From positions 359,172,377 to 359,236,376 of the forward strand of contig NC_066583.1 in the NCBI RefSeq assembly GCF_024323335.1: a stretch of 64,000 nucleotides of DNA. The letters run 5' to 3'. Under the pieces are notes generated by a model. It did not search any database, was not told the DNA's origin, and worked only from the letters and a program-made list of their open reading frames with translations. This document shows, one piece after another, positions 22,996 to 35,552 of the stretch. Each line of letters starts with the position of its first letter. Within the stretch, counting starts at the first letter, position 1. The stretch comes from Lathyrus oleraceus (Eukaryota; Streptophyta; Magnoliopsida; Fabales; Fabaceae). Position numbers and translations under genes: made by a program.

Positions 22996-23700
22996 GTTTT
23001 CATCTCGAGGGATATGATGAAATTCAATCTTTGTAAAAAAAAAGTTGAAATCCTCCTCGCATAATCTCTATATGGTATCAAACTGGGTTGATTCGTCTCC
23101 CATTCACCTTTGATTTGATTCACGACCAAAGTCGAATCTACATAGACGTTCAAATATTTGATTATGAGATCAATGGCCTCTTCAAGCCCCATAATGCAAG
23201 CTTCATACTCAGCCATATTATTCGTACACTTGAAAGTCAATCTAGCTGTAAACGGAAAATGAGTGCCTTAAGGAGTAATAATCACTGCTCCGATGTTATT
23301 ACCATACTGATTAACAGCTCCATCAAATACCATGCCCCAACGGGAACCAGGTTCTGGCCCTTCTTCAAGCAATGGTTCATCACAATCTTTTATTTTCAAG
23401 TACAAGATCTCTTCATCAGGGAAGTCATACTGCACTGACTGGTAATCTTCAATTGGTTGGTGAGCCAAATGGTCAGCCAAGACACTACCTTTGATCGCTT
23501 TTTGAGATCGGTATTCAATATCATACTCAGATAACAACATCTGCCAACGGGCAATCCTCCCAGTTAAAGAAGGCTTCTCAAAAATATATTTGATTGGATC
23601 CATTTTGGATATCAACCAAGTAGTATGATTCAACATATACTGGCGCAGACGCTTAGCAGCCCAAGCCAATGTGCAACAAGTCTTTTCAAGCATAGAATAC
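22960..23700 (-). pseudogene. pol: Ogre-1 RNase H and extra archaeal-type RNase H
   Basis: The first part ends the retroviral-type RNase H (RIARWQMLLSEYDIEY; VLADHLAHQPI). A second domain follows, with WGMVFDGAVN (Asp), NNMAEYEACIMGLEEA (Glu) and YVDSTLVVNQIKGEW (Asp), which is the extra RNase H of Tat elements. A stop or frame change at about 23267 splits this second domain. RNase H removes the RNA strand during reverse transcription. Confidence 0.85.
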
Positions 23701-25044
23701 GAGTCTCACAATCGGTGAAATTCTTATTGAGGTAGTAAATAGCATATTATTTCTTTCCAGTTTCGTCTTGCTAACCAAGAACACAACCCATACTCTCTTC
23801 AAGCACGATCAAATACATGATCAAAGGTCTTCCTTGAACAGGCGGAGAGAGAATCGGAGGCTCCAACAGATACTCTTTGATACTGTCAAATGCTTTCTGG
23901 AAATCTTTGGTCCAATCACAAGATTGATCTTTCCGAAGAAGTTTGAATATAGGTGCATATGTGGCAATCATATGCAAAATGAATCTTGAGATATAATTCA
24001 AGCGGCCGAGAAAACCTCTGACTTGCTTCTCAGTTTTGAGCGCAGACATCTTTTGTATTGCTTTGACCTGGGCAAGATCAACTTCAATACCCTTCTCGCT
24101 GACAATAAAGCCCAACAACTTACCAGAACGAACACCAAAAGTACACTTATTAGGATTCAAGCGGAGTTTGTACTTCCTCAAATGCTGGAATAGCTTCAAT
24201 AGATGCTCAACGTGTTCTTCTTCAACACTGGATTTAGCAATCATATCATCAACATAGTTTTCGATCTCTTTATGCATCCTATCATGAAAAAGAGTAATCA
24301 TTGCTCTCTGGTAAGTTGCACCAGCATTCTTTAAACCAAAAGGCATCACTCTATAATAGAATGTTCCCCAGGGTGTAATGAATATTATATTCTCCATATC
24401 CTCGGGTGCCATCTTGATTTGATTATATCCGAAAAATCCATCCATAAATGAAGAGACTTTGAACTTAGTTGTATTGTCTACCAACATATCAATGTGTGGC
24501 AGAGGGAAATCATATTTTGGACTAGCTTTATTTAAATCTCTATAATCAACACACATGCGGACTTTCCATCTTTCTTTGGAACTGGCACAATATTGGCCAC
24601 CCATTACAGATATTCAGCAGTAACAAGGAAACCAACATCAATCTTCTTCTGCACTTCTTCTTTGATCTTTACTGCAATGTCAGGATGAGTTCTTCTCAAC
24701 TTCTGCTTGACTGGCGGGCATTCTGGCAACGACGATCTATGCTCCACGATCTCAGAATCTAAACCAGGCATGTCTTGATAGGACCAAGCAAACACATCTG
24801 AATATTGTCGAAGAAGATCAATCAACCTCTTCTTAACCTCTAGACACAGTTGTGACCCAATCTTGACTTCCTTCACATCATCTTCAAAACCCAAGTTGAC
24901 TAACTCAATCTGCTCTTCAAATGGCTGAATGGATTTTTCTTCGTGCTCAAGTAGACGAGACAATTCATCAGACACTTCTTCATCATTTTCTTCGCCAGCC
25001 TCAAACACAGCTCTACTCTTGTTGGAATCCCAAACCATCTCCAC
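23701..25044 (-). pseudogene. pol: Ogre-1 reverse transcriptase
   Basis: RT is read in two pieces, 25044-24604 and 24604-23771. Motifs are VDYRDLNKASPKYDFPLPH, SFMDGFFGYNQI (first Asp), MPFGLKNAGATYQRAM and the catalytic YVDD at 24245-24256. The end is RGFLGRLNYISRFI and the start of RNase H. Stops between 23700 and 23771 break the link to RNase H. This copy is well preserved but not open. Confidence 0.9.
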
Positions 25045-25118
25045 TCTTGTTCTCGGCGACCTCTACCATCCGGCCCCACTAATTAGAATTACCGTCTTCA
25101 ACAATCTTCTACGCATCT

Positions 25119-25718
25119 TTAAAAGAGGACATGGGTGCCCCCAACTCTCTTTTCTTCAGCAATAGATAGATCTTGGAACGGAGTTCCAATATCCTCCTCA
25201 TCTTCCATATATGAGAAAGATGACAGGTGGCTCACCAACAGAGCCTTCTCTCCACCGACGATAACAAGCTTACCATTCTTCACAAATTTCAACTTCTGAT
25301 GTAGAGTTGACGTCACAGCCCCTGCCTCATGTATCCATGGCCTTCCTAATAAGCAGCTATAGGTCGGGTGGATATCCATTACCTGGAAAGTAATTTGGAA
25401 ATCACTCGGACCTATCTTCACCGGAAGGTCCACCTCTCTAATAACAGTCTTGTAAGAACCATCAAAAGCTTTGACGATCAGGCCACTCTATCTCATCGGA
25501 GCTCCTTGATACAACAATCTGGAAAGAGTTTCCTTCGGGAGTACATTCCATGAAGAACCGGTATCAAGCAATACATTTGACAACGTATCCTCCTTGCAAT
25601 TCATCGATATGTGCAATGCTAAGTTGTGATTTCTGCCTTCCTCGGGAAGTTCTTCATCACAAAAGCTCAGATTGTTGCAGGAAGTGATGTTAGCCACAAT
25701 ATGATCAAATTGATCCAC
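25119..25718 (-). pseudogene. pol: Ogre-1 aspartic protease
   Basis: The catalytic DTGSS lies at about 25551-25565, in LLDTGSSWNVLPKETL. The C-terminal part around SCLLGRPWIHEAGAVTSTLH is the typical protease end of this lineage. The two pieces 25718-25488 and 25433-25119 are separated by a TAG. The stretch 25718-26033 upstream reads on towards gag with two more stops; it joins the far half of Ogre-1 at 58668. Between 25045 and 25119 the frame shifts; some Ogre elements have an intron near this point, which I cannot confirm. Confidence 0.85.
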
Positions 25719-26320
25719 CGTTACATCGTGCTCTACATAAGCTTACTCCAATACATTTTGCAATGCTTCTCTATGCGCTTCAGAGTTCATAAGCAGAGAC
25801 AACACTGAAATTTTGGAAGGAGTTTGGAGCAGCTGCTCAACCACATTAAACTCACTTTTCTTGATCAAACGAAGCACCTCATCATCATCATCATTAGGCT
25901 TTAAACTATTGGATTAACCAGACTGACATCTTGGAGCACTAACCGGATTTGCTACAAGCACATCTACCTTCTTGCTGACATCCTCTACATCCATCGGGAA
26001 CACAGGCCGAAAAACACGACCACTACGGGTCACTGATCACACTGAATTACACCGTGTTTTTGACTCAGATTTCACATGTTTATTAGGACTTTATTATCAT
26101 TTTGTTTGTATTATGCTCTCTTTTATGTTGTTTTCAGATATTTAGCTCTTTTTGGACCCTTTTAGAAGAAACGAAGCAAAAAGACCTAAAATTAGGGTTT
26201 TTCGGCGAATATTGTACACTTGGCATTGCACATGGTGGCCGCTATAGGAGAAGCCATGATTCATCAGCCCTCAACCAGGAGGTAACCGCCATGTTCCCAT
26301 GATCTTTCCCATTTCCACAC

Positions 26321-26355
26321 ATGGCGGGCGCCATGAAGGGATGGCGGACGCCACC
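26321..26355. promoter_or_regulatory. Paired GGCGGGCGCC-type palindromes in LTR D
   Basis: ATGGCGGGCGCCATG at 26321 and ATGGCGGACGCCACC at 26341, 20 bp apart, about 70-105 bp upstream of the TATA box. The 3' LTR repeats the pair at 50660 and 50680, and another pair lies inside D at 47401 and 47422. Confidence 0.7.
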
Positions 26356-26425
26356 TTTGCAAATCACATTCCCACTAAGGAGAAGTTGGAGGGCACCATG
26401 GTCTTTGCAAGCTGCTGAAATCCTC

Positions 26426-26433
26426 TATAAATA
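26426..26433 (+). promoter_or_regulatory. Putative TATA box of LTR D
   Basis: TATAAATA, also present in the 3' LTR near 50763-50771 as TATATAAATA. Transcription would start about 30 bp downstream. Confidence 0.65.
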
Positions 26434-26654
26434 GTTCGTTCCATTTCATTTTCAAATCATCCAACTTAGTTTACAACACTAAGACTATATTTATCATTTG
26501 TAAAAGCGGTAATCCGTCATATCGGGGGGTTATCGCACCTTAGTGAGATTGAGTTGGGTCACTTCGAGTTGTTGTCGTCTATATCTTCAGAGTCGGAGGT
26601 TTATTTTCCTTGTACCAGATTTAAAGCCTCCATTTGGAGCAGGTTCTTATTTAT

Positions 26655-26890
26655 CGCTTTTATTTATTTACTTGTCTCGCTTTATTTTATTTATATACTT
26701 GTCTCGCTTTACTTTATTTAATTTCTGTCTACGCTTTACTTTATTTAATTTCTGTCTACGCTTTACTTTATTTAATTTCTGTCTCGCTTTACTTTATTTA
26801 ATTTCTGTCTATGTTTTACTTTATTTAATTTTTGTCTCGCTTTACTTTATTTAATTTTTGTCCACGCTTTATTTTATTTATTTTACGCGT
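26655..26890 (+). repeat. Minisatellite of 26-27-bp units in LTR D
   Basis: About nine units of the form CGCTTTACTTTATTTAATTT plus CTGTCTA, with a shorter variant lacking the last base. The 3' LTR has the same number of units at about 50992-51226, so the array predates insertion of D. Confidence 0.9.
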
Positions 26891-27683
26891 TTTACTCGTT
26901 CTTTACGCCTCACATTCTAAACAACTTTTCATCATGATCAATATCATTGTGTTTGTTTGTGTTACCATGTCTGGCTAAATCTTTTAAAGGTTAGAATGTA
27001 AGGATCACGGTTAAAGAGATGTTTCACATATTGAATCTGTAGAAATACTTTAAAGGCTGTTTTGATTTTTAACTTGAGTTTTCTGAAACAAACTTGGTTA
27101 GTTTTAACTATTCAAGGAGTGCGAAAGCACCCTGGCTTAGTTAACTAGGAATTTTTATCACTTTAAGGAAAAACGATTTTTGAAACTGTTTTCGGACGCG
27201 TTGATAGATCTAAAATCAAGAAACTCCTTGGGTAAAACTTTCCAAATCAAAATCACTTTTCAACTATGTTTACGAGTCTTATTTCTTAAAAATAAGTTTA
27301 CTACATTAGTGTTATGTGCACCTTTTATAAGTGACAATAAAAGGCCTTAATTTAAGGGTAAACTCGGTTCTGAATACGCGAAAGCGACAGTTCCTGTTAA
27401 ATGGATTCTTTTCAAGAGTAGAAAATATTTCCTCATAAGTAGTTCTATTTAGACAATCGAAACATCACTTAACTGACGTGAAATACATTCAAACCTGTCT
27501 TTATCTGCACTGCATTTATTATTTACCGTTATTTTGCAACACAAATATCTCTTTTATACCGCCTTAGATAAACATCGTAACAATAGTAATCGATAGATTG
27601 ACGATTTGGTCTCTGTGGGAGCAATATTCTTTTATATTACTCTGACGCGATTCGTGCACTTGCGAATTCACCGATCAAGTTTT

Positions 27684-27701
27684 TGGCACCGTTGTCGGGG
27701 A
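27684..27701 (+). other. Primer binding site of Athila D
   Basis: TGGCACCGTTGTCGGGGA, six bases after the LTR end. It differs at two positions from the Athila site TGGCGCCGTTGCCGGGGA seen intact in element G; both differences fit C-to-T decay. The usual primer in Athila is tRNA-Asp. Confidence 0.85.
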
Positions 27702-27766
27702 CCAACTTCGTCAAATTTCGTACCCTGTTGTTACACCGTCTAGACTAAAGCATTATTAGCCGGTAA

Positions 27767-28650
27767 ATGCGAAGAACCCATAGTACCGGAAATTTAGTAG
27801 ATCCTTTAGCGGAACCCAAATGTTACACTCGTACGCGCCTCTTACTCATCCGAATTAAGAAAGCTATGGCCGAGAATCGTGACTAGAGACCTCTTAAGGA
27901 ATTCGCCCAAACCTCTGACGAGGAACCTAGTTCTAGTATAGTAAACCCCCTTATTCCTGCTAACAATTTCGAACTAAAACCATCTTTGTTGCGGTTAGTG
28001 CAACAGAACCAATTCACGGGTCTCGCTATTGAGAACCCAAATCAACATTTAAAAGTTTTTATCCAATTGGCCGACACTTTTAAATCCAACGGCGCTTCAC
28101 CTTATGCGATCCGTTTGACATTATTTCCTTTCTCCCTTAGGGATAGAGCACGTTCATGGTTAGATTCACTTCCAGCTAATTCAATAACTACCTGGGAAGA
28201 CCTTAGGAGAGTATTCCTTGCTAGATATTTTCCCCCTAGTAAGACTGTTGTTCTTCGAAACCAAATAACTAGATTTACTCAAAACCAAGGAGAATCGCTT
28301 TTTGAAGCTTGGGAGAGATATAAAGAGCTACTAAGAGTCTGTCCACACCATGGCCTAGAACAATGGCTGGTCGTTCATACCTTCTACAATGGACTCCATT
28401 ACAACACAAAGATGAGCATCGACGCTACCGCAGGTGGCGCGCTGATGAACAAACCTTACCCTGAAGCTTGTGACCTAATTGAGGATATGGCCCAAAACCA
28501 TTACCAATGGGGAACTAAACGAGCATCAATAGAGAAAAAGGAGACCCAAGGTGGAATACATGAGATAAGCTCTCTGGACATGATGCAGGAGAAAATGGAC
28601 GCTTTAGCCCTTAAGATCGACACATGTCTACAAACACTAACACCGCAGCG
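27767..28650 (+). pseudogene. gag: Athila D gag, N-terminal and capsid region
   Basis: The frame runs from ATG 27767 with one stop (TAG at 27884-27886). Typical Athila capsid motifs follow: LRLFPFSLRDRA-like LTLFPFSLRDRARSWLDSLP, ITTWEDLRRVFLARYFP and ESLFEAWERYKELLRVCPHH. The frame is lost near 28640, just before the zinc knuckle. Gag would package the RNA. Confidence 0.9.
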
Positions 28651-29779
28651 GTAGTCCACACAGAGTGCAAACTCTGTGGATCTAAAGGACACGAATCGGC
28701 GGAATGTAACCTTTTAAACGACCTGGACACCGACCAAGTGAATTACGCCTAAGGTTACCCATTTTCAAACACTTACAACCCTGGATGGAAGAATCATCCG
28801 AATTTCTCCTATAAAAACTAGAACCCTATCCAAAATTATACACCTCAGAGACCACAAGGTTATCAAGCCCAAAAACCAAATCAACCTATGCAAGTTGTGC
28901 CTCAGAAGTCTAACTTTGAGAAGATCATTGAGAGCTTTATATCGGGCCAAACTCAGCAAAATAAAGAATTCCTAAACCAGAACATCCACGTAAACAAACT
29001 GATAACGCAATTAGGAACCAAGGTTGATCAGATAATCACTCACAACAAAATGCTTGAAACCCAGATCTCACAGGTAGCACAAAACCAAGCCCCACAAACT
29101 ACACCTGGAGACCAATTCCCTGGACAACCTCAACCAAACCCTCGAGGGCAAGCTAACGCTATCTCGTTACGAAGTGGGACCGCTTACGAAGGGCCTCATA
29201 ACCAAGCAATGAGCGAGTCCAAAACTTCTAAAGAAAATATACCTGCCAACCAAGAAGAGGAACCGGTGGAACCCGAAAAACAAGCCAACCAAGAAGGTGA
29301 AGCCAAGGATAAAATTTACAAACCACCACCCCCGTACAAACCACCAATCCCATATCCGCAAAGACTTAAACAAACCAAAATCAATAACCAATACCAAAAA
29401 TTTATAAAAGTAATAGAGAAGCTTCATATAGAGATTCCTTTCACCAAAGCTATCACCCAAATTCCGTCTTACGCCAAATTTCTCAAAGACATCTTAACCA
29501 ATAAGCGTAGGCTTGACGATCCAAACCCCTTGGAATGCAACTTTATTTCCGAGGATAAACTCGCTAAGAAGGAGAAAGACCCTGGTAGTTTTTCTATACC
29601 TTGCATTTTAGGGAGTCATGTTATCGACAAAGCTTTCCTAGACTTAGGTGCTAGTGTGATTTTAATGCCCTTAGTTGTGTGTAAAAGGTTAAACTTAAGA
29701 GAATTACAACCAACTAAGATGTCCCTCCAATTAGCCGATAGGTCTGTTAAGTATCCTGTAGGCATTTTAGAAGACATCC
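28651..29779 (+). pseudogene. gag: Athila D zinc knuckle, gag C-terminus and protease
   Basis: In the next frame, CKLCGSKGHESAEC gives the CCHC knuckle at 28666. Two stops (TAA near 28750 and TAG near 28819) precede the long open stretch from 28888. The protease motif is DLGAS, the Athila form of DTG, in FLDLGASVILMPLVVC. Reading ends at ILEDI, where element E begins; the frame resumes at 37283 for 16 codons, then again after F at 42265. Confidence 0.9.
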
Positions 29780-31504
29780 TGTTGATTCCTTAGGATTGGC
29801 ATTAATTTTAGAAAACAAATAATGTAATCATCTCTGTTGTTTTAATATGTTGGGTTGAAGAAATTCAACATCTGGACCAACATGTCATGTACGATGTCAC
29901 GACATCAGGTCTGTGACATCGCACATGTGTAGGAAATTGAATTAATTAATTCAGTATATGTCATGGGATCAGCAAGGATATCTGGTGAATATCCTAACTC
30001 CCATGTGGAGGTCTTGAAGACTAAATCAGAATATATATAGGCTCTAAACATGGAGATATATATGGAGAGAGTTTAGGAACTTGAAGACCTTGTTTGTAGC
30101 AGAATTTTTCTGCTGAAGTTGCAACAGCAAAGAACAAGTCTGCTGCAATTTTCTGAAGGCCCAAATCCAGTTGGGTGATTAGGTTATAAATAGCTGATTG
30201 TAATCTAGTTTTTGTAAGCCTCTTAGAATGAATTTTTAGGGGTGTGTGTAAGGTAAACCTCCCAATCTGTGGGAAGGTTACCATGTGTTTCTCAGTGGTA
30301 AAACCTGAGAGTGTTTGTAACTCGAAGCCTGTAGGCAAGAGTGATTTTGTTCTTGAATGAAGCTGTGAAGCAAGTTCAAGGTGTGGTAACATTACATTGT
30401 ATTTGTAGTGATAGGAATGGAAACTGGAGGTTTCTATCTAGGAGTTCCTAGGTATAGATTGCATTGGGTAGGGATTAAGTGATGAGTTATAAACGGGTGA
30501 GTTTAACTCTGAATTGATACTGATAATAGTGGATCTTCTTCCTGGCTTGGTAGCCCCCAGATGTAGGTCATGTTGGACTGAACTGGGTTAACAACTTCCT
30601 GTGTTTGTTTTTCCTTCTGTATGATATAATCATGTCTGCCATAACTAAGCTAGGATTCCAGTCTGTTCATCAAGATAATAGCAGACCTGATACATAGCCT
30701 TCTGTTGGAATGTCAATCAGAATGTTTTGACATTCATCAACAACAGCACATACTGTTTAATAAGCTGATGATTTCAGTTCAGTATGTAGTGAAGTCTGGA
30801 GTTCAAAAGCATAACAGACCTGGCCAAAAGATCATTGTGAAACTGTCAAACTGGATGTCTTGACAGTTCTTCCAGTAAGCTAATACTGAAGTAGAGACTG
30901 GTTGGTCTTTTACAGTACAGCAAATTTAGCACAGTCTGTGTTCAGGAACCAAGCAGACTTAGCATATGGTTCTGGACTTGGATGTCAAACGGAATGTTGT
31001 GACATTCACTCCTGACTGCATATGCTACATTGTTGGATGGTTAGTTTTTCTGTTTCAGGATTTTTCTCAGGCTATTCTTCAGGAATCCACCAGCTGATCT
31101 AAAATCTAGGAAACTAACAACTAAGCTACAATTAATGAACCTGGCAAATAATCTATTTGTTAGCTCCTTAATAAGTGGAGATTAGTTTAACTTGTTACAA
31201 CCTTTAATTTAGGAAATACAAGTACATGACCAACAAACTGGAACAATGTAACAGATAATGTCCATAACAGGATTGAGACATCTTGCTGATATCTGTGTAG
31301 GAAAACAACAGAAGTGAATGATAAGGTGCACATACCTAGGTGTCCCTCCATTCTAGGGTGACATAGAAGGAGAGGTCGTGACACTGTGAAAAGGTGCACA
31401 TTAGTACAGAGGGTAATAACTGTCTTGCTGTAATAGGTACAATGTTAGATCAGATGTCATGACTTGAAGTAGAACATCTGAATACTGACTACGCCAGAAT
31501 TTCA
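29780..31504 (+). repeat. 5' LTR of element E
   Basis: 1725 bp. It holds a palindrome cluster at 29879-29929 and a TATA-like TATATATAG near 30032. The motif GATGTC/TGACAT occurs several more times. No coding region is supported. Confidence 0.93.
29879..29929. promoter_or_regulatory. Palindrome cluster in LTR E
   Basis: ACATGTCATGT (29879), GATGTCACGACATC (29893-29906), TGTGACATCGCACA (29912-29925) and CACATGTG (29922-29929) lie within 51 bp, about 100-150 bp upstream of a TATA-like run. Spacing is less regular than in A, S and G. Repeated at about 35652-35702. Confidence 0.55.
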
Positions 31505-31506
31505 AT

Positions 31507-31518
31507 TGGTATCAGAGC
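31507..31518 (+). other. Primer binding site of element E
   Basis: TGGTATCAGAGC, matching initiator tRNA-Met, two bases after the 5' LTR. Confidence 0.9.
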
Positions 31519-34500
31519 AGGCATCCTGTTCTATTTCTGGATGAGATCCATGGGTGATACTTTCTGGTATCTTGCAAGGAGTTATGTTAGTACTGATGCT
31601 GGAACCTGTGTAAGGTTCTGTAATTCCCTGAATGGTCCCTTGAAGTAGGTGGATGGACTGTTCATGACAGGAATGGTGTGTACCTGTCTCTGGAGGTTGG
31701 CAATTGGCCTGTGTGGGGGACAGTTGTGCCAGTACTAAATCACATTCAAACCTGGTATGGTCTTGGAGGCCAATCTGGTGAAGTGTGTGTTCATAGGTTG
31801 AGTTGTATTATGATTTCCGCTGCATAATACATGGCAAAACTCAAACTCTGATGTAGTTTCCCCTCATGTGGATGAAAGGCTGCTGTGTTCAAGATCTCAT
31901 CATAATCTACTGAAGATGTCAAAGATACTTGAGTCTCCTCAAGTCCACTCATCATGACGTTCTCACTTCAGGATGGTAAGAGTCACTTAATCACTGATTC
32001 TCTTACTCTCTTGAGTAGTGTATATGAAGACCTTGAAGACCTTCAAGGAAGGGTTGTTCCAAGGAGGTGGAACCAATGTTCTATGTGATGTTAGAACATG
32101 TTGTTCAACAAGTATGCAGCTACTGGTTGAAGAGCAGATGTTTTTTGGGTCCAAACAATGGGATAATTCTGTTTGGAACCTACTCCTGACCTGGAAGAGG
32201 AGACATATGTGTGTGCTAAGTTGACAAGAGCAGGGTCAACTGGGTGTGTGCTCAAGAAGGTCATCCCTAGAAGTTGAGCTGGTTGAGATGTGACATTGTG
32301 CAATCTCCTGCTGTTAGGCATCTCCCTGCAGGTTGATCAGGGTTGGATAGTTGTTCCCTGAAGTACTATGGTGTGTTGGAAGGCAAGTCTCCTGGATGTT
32401 GGCAGTCAATAATGGGGTAACCTGACTGTGATATCATTTAAGGGGGTTATAACCATGAATCTTGGTATTCAAACACCACGTTCAGAAGTGGCAGTTCTTA
32501 CTAGGAGTGAGAATATGAAGATTCAGTGGTTGGTTGAGGTAATATGCTCTGGCAATGCATATCTACTATTGACTGGTGTTGTTTGTCTCATTAGTACTTA
32601 TGGTCAGCTGAAGTCTGATTGGTGTGAGTGGAGGAGTTAGTTGCCATTGGAAGGGATAGTGTATGTCATGTTGAGACATATGTGGACAATGCATGGATAT
32701 TGGTGTGGAGTATCCATGATTGTTAATTTGAGGGGGAGTTTTGGTTAACCTCCTCAAGTCTGGTCAGCCTAGGGTCTGGTTGGCTGTTGACCTGTGTCAC
32801 ATGGGTTCTGGTGGTTGTGTGACACATTTGCAAGGAAGAATTCATCTCTCTCATTCCTAAGGGTGAATTTAATCTGGGAAGACTTTCAAAATTGTCTAGG
32901 TGCTTGCAAGCAGAAGATGTTGACACAAGAAGAGTACTTTCAACGTATTCTTATGGTGGAAGTATCTGAAAGGAAAATTGGGAAAGGATTTAAGATCAAT
33001 GTCTACTTGTGCCAAGTACAAGTGTGTAATTGATTATCCTTGGAGCTCAAGATAACGGATGTTCTTAAAGATGTTGGAACATCACTTCTTCAAGACCCTG
33101 TGCAGAATCACAGGAAGGATAGTACATTGGCGTAGGATCTATCTCTTTGGTGGCAGCAAAAGCATATGATCTCTGAAAAGGTTTCCTGGCAAGAAACTTG
33201 ATTCAGCCTTGGTATGTACAAGAAGAAGAAGACATCATAGTCTTGATGGTGGTTACTTGGATCAGTTTATTTCTGATCTAGGTAAGGAAGTGCATTAGCT
33301 TATGCACACTGTGGAGTCAAGAACAAGTGGCAACAATCTTGACATCATGGAAACAACCTTGCCTTAGGATGTGAAATCCTTGGTAGAGATGAAGGGTTAG
33401 TGTCTAACTGGTCCTTCTGAAGACTCATACATCAGAGTGTTTGATGTCTTTGGAGAAGAAGCAGGGATTCATCAAGGTGTGAGCTTGGATGACTTAACTG
33501 CAAACCAGCAGGATGGAGGTTGTTTACTCAAGCTTGGTTCCACAATCAAGTCTATGAGAACATTGAACTCTTGTTCTGTGAAGGGAGGAAGTTCTTTCAA
33601 GTGGCAGAAGAAGGATCTGAATTCAACAGCTAGATGTCAAAACACAATGTTGTGACATTTGGTTCAACATCAGACCCTTAGTTGGTGATGTGGCACATCA
33701 ACTTGAGATAGAAAGGTCTACAGGGTTGTAGATTGGGTACTTCAAAATCTTGAAGTTCTAGTCTCACTTGAGAGGTCAGAATATCTTAGGGAGAAGTCTG
33801 ATAAACTTGGGGAGGTCAAAAAGCAGCATTTGACCTTTTCATATGAGAATTCATGAAGGAGGTAATCAACCAGTGGCAGTTGGTCTATCTCAGAAGTGAG
33901 TTCGAAGAATCAAGATAATCAACATAAGGCAGCTGATTATTCTTGAGGAAAGTCTGAGACAAATTACTTTTGAGCAGAAAAGTATTAAGTTGAAGACAAA
34001 AAGGAGGTGTTTTCTATTCATCCCTTGGAACTTGTGGTAGGAGTTCTGAGCCATCTATGGAAGATTATCTCATGTAATGGGATGAAAAGGTATATGTCCC
34101 AACTTATGTCTGGGTTCTTCTTGATCAAGCTGGTGACTCAGTGATATCTGAAGACTATCAGATGGTGTTCCCTGTTATGTGTGATGGATGTCCTAATGAA
34201 TGTTAGAACATTTTGTGAAGTGGCCGTCTGTTCTGGTTAGAAGAGAGATTGACACTGGGTGTGGATGTGTTCAACCAAGAGGGTTGATCAGAGGGTGCGC
34301 TCTTGAAGACATGAAGATGAGTCTTATGTTTTCCATTCATCAAGTGGGTTGAGTTCTTTTTGAATCAGGAAGAAGGTGAAGGTCCAACCAAGTTGGATAT
34401 GTGTGACCTCCAAGAGAGTAGGTGGTCCATGACAGGGGGAGTTGTGCCTTTGTGCTGCAAGCAATCACCAAGCTTGTGGTCTATGTGTTCTCAGATGACT

Positions 34501-35538
34501 AGGTAGTTATCAGGATGTTGTGATGTATGTCAAGGCTGAGTGAGCAGAAGAATGTCTGACCGGATGTCATGACATTGCCCTGGACATTGCTGTTAATTCC
34601 TTCTGAATCTTAAAGTCATCAGGAATTATGAGGGTGATGTGGCTAAGTCTGATAAACCAGAATAAGCCTGATGGCTACAGCTGTGTGGTACAGGGGGAGT
34701 AACCATCAACTGAAGTGTGAAAAGTTGGTTGTAGCAGTGCTAGGTGTCAAGTATCTACTGGAGGTATGACAGAGATCTTGTTGAATACTGGCTGAATGCA
34801 GGAATGTTAAGACATCGCGTGCAACGTGTCTGACTGCATATATGGAATGGTCTCCATGCACTGGAACGACTATTTTGGAAAAGAAACAGTCAAGAGCTAT
34901 AAAAGGTATTCAGAGATAGTCTGAGATTTTGTTGGTGATTCTCTGACTGTTTCTCAGCAAAAATAAATGCATCTTGACCAAGCATTTATTTCTACCGGAA
35001 ATTCCTAGGCACGGGCTGGACTAATTAAAGGATGCAATAGCCCTCTTCCTCTCACAAGAAAAACACTCCATTCTCAGAATCATGGGGTATGTTAAGGTTT
35101 GGGCAAGCTGCGCCTGGATCTGGTTTTGTGAAGGGTGCCTTTACAAATGTTTAGCTAAAAAGGGGGAGAGAAATATAGTCCTGGGGTTGAGAATGTACCA
35201 GAAGCAAGCCAACTATGGATGTGGCAGCAAACAGACGTTGGCATCAGGCACAAAATCCACCAACTGGGGTTTCCACTTGTGTCTTGTGATCTGAGTTAAG
35301 AAGACAGTTGTGCCTTGTGATCTGAGTTACATTGTCTATGTACTCAGCATTACATATTTTTCTGGAAGCTCTCCGGTTGAGGGGAAGGGTTCTGGTACAA
35401 CTGAGTATTGTCCCTCTTCTTCCCCATGTACACCAACTTTGGTGTTTGTGGTGGTGGAGCCAATGACGGAGATGAAGAGCATTCCCAAATTGGGATGTTT
35501 TGTCCAGTGTATTGTTTATTTGTTTTAGCTAAAATTTG

Positions 35539-35552
35539 CCAAAGGGGGAGAT
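35539..35552 (+). other. Polypurine tract of element E
   Basis: CCAAAGGGGGAGAT immediately before the TG of the 3' LTR. Similar to the tract of element S. Confidence 0.9.

Larger units (their letters stand above)
22343..26033 (-). mobile_element. Ogre-1, pol half (3' portion)
   Basis: Minus-strand order: protease, RT, RNase H, second RNase H, integrase. The other half (gag, ORF1, leader) is at 58668-63263. The halves belong together because both break at GTCAC, on either side of Athila D, and the reading runs from DVTKV into VTRSGRVF across the break. The dual RNase H marks the Tat lineage, to which Ogre belongs. Confidence 0.9.
26034..27677 (+). repeat. 5' LTR of Athila D
   Basis: 1644 bp from TGATCACACTG to CCGATCA. 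It contains palindrome-like sites at 26321 and 26341, the TATA box at 26426 and the 26-27-bp minisatellite at 26655-26890. The partner LTR is 50373-51715 plus 58402-58646, with scattered substitutions. Confidence 0.9.
31505..35552 (+). other. Internal region of element E, no recognised gene
   Basis: 4 kb without a recognisable protein domain on either strand; the longest frames are under 80 codons and share no motif with retroelement proteins. The primer site TGGTATCAGAGC (31507-31518) lies two bases after the LTR. The last part holds repeated GGGGGAG tracts. A Sirevirus-like terminus with a replaced interior is the likeliest reading; a heavily decayed coding region cannot be excluded by eye. 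Confidence 0.75.

Noticed and set aside
31505..35552. Several ORFs of 60-80 codons inside element E
   Set aside because: No retroelement motif, no shared domain, size expected by chance; not listed as genes.
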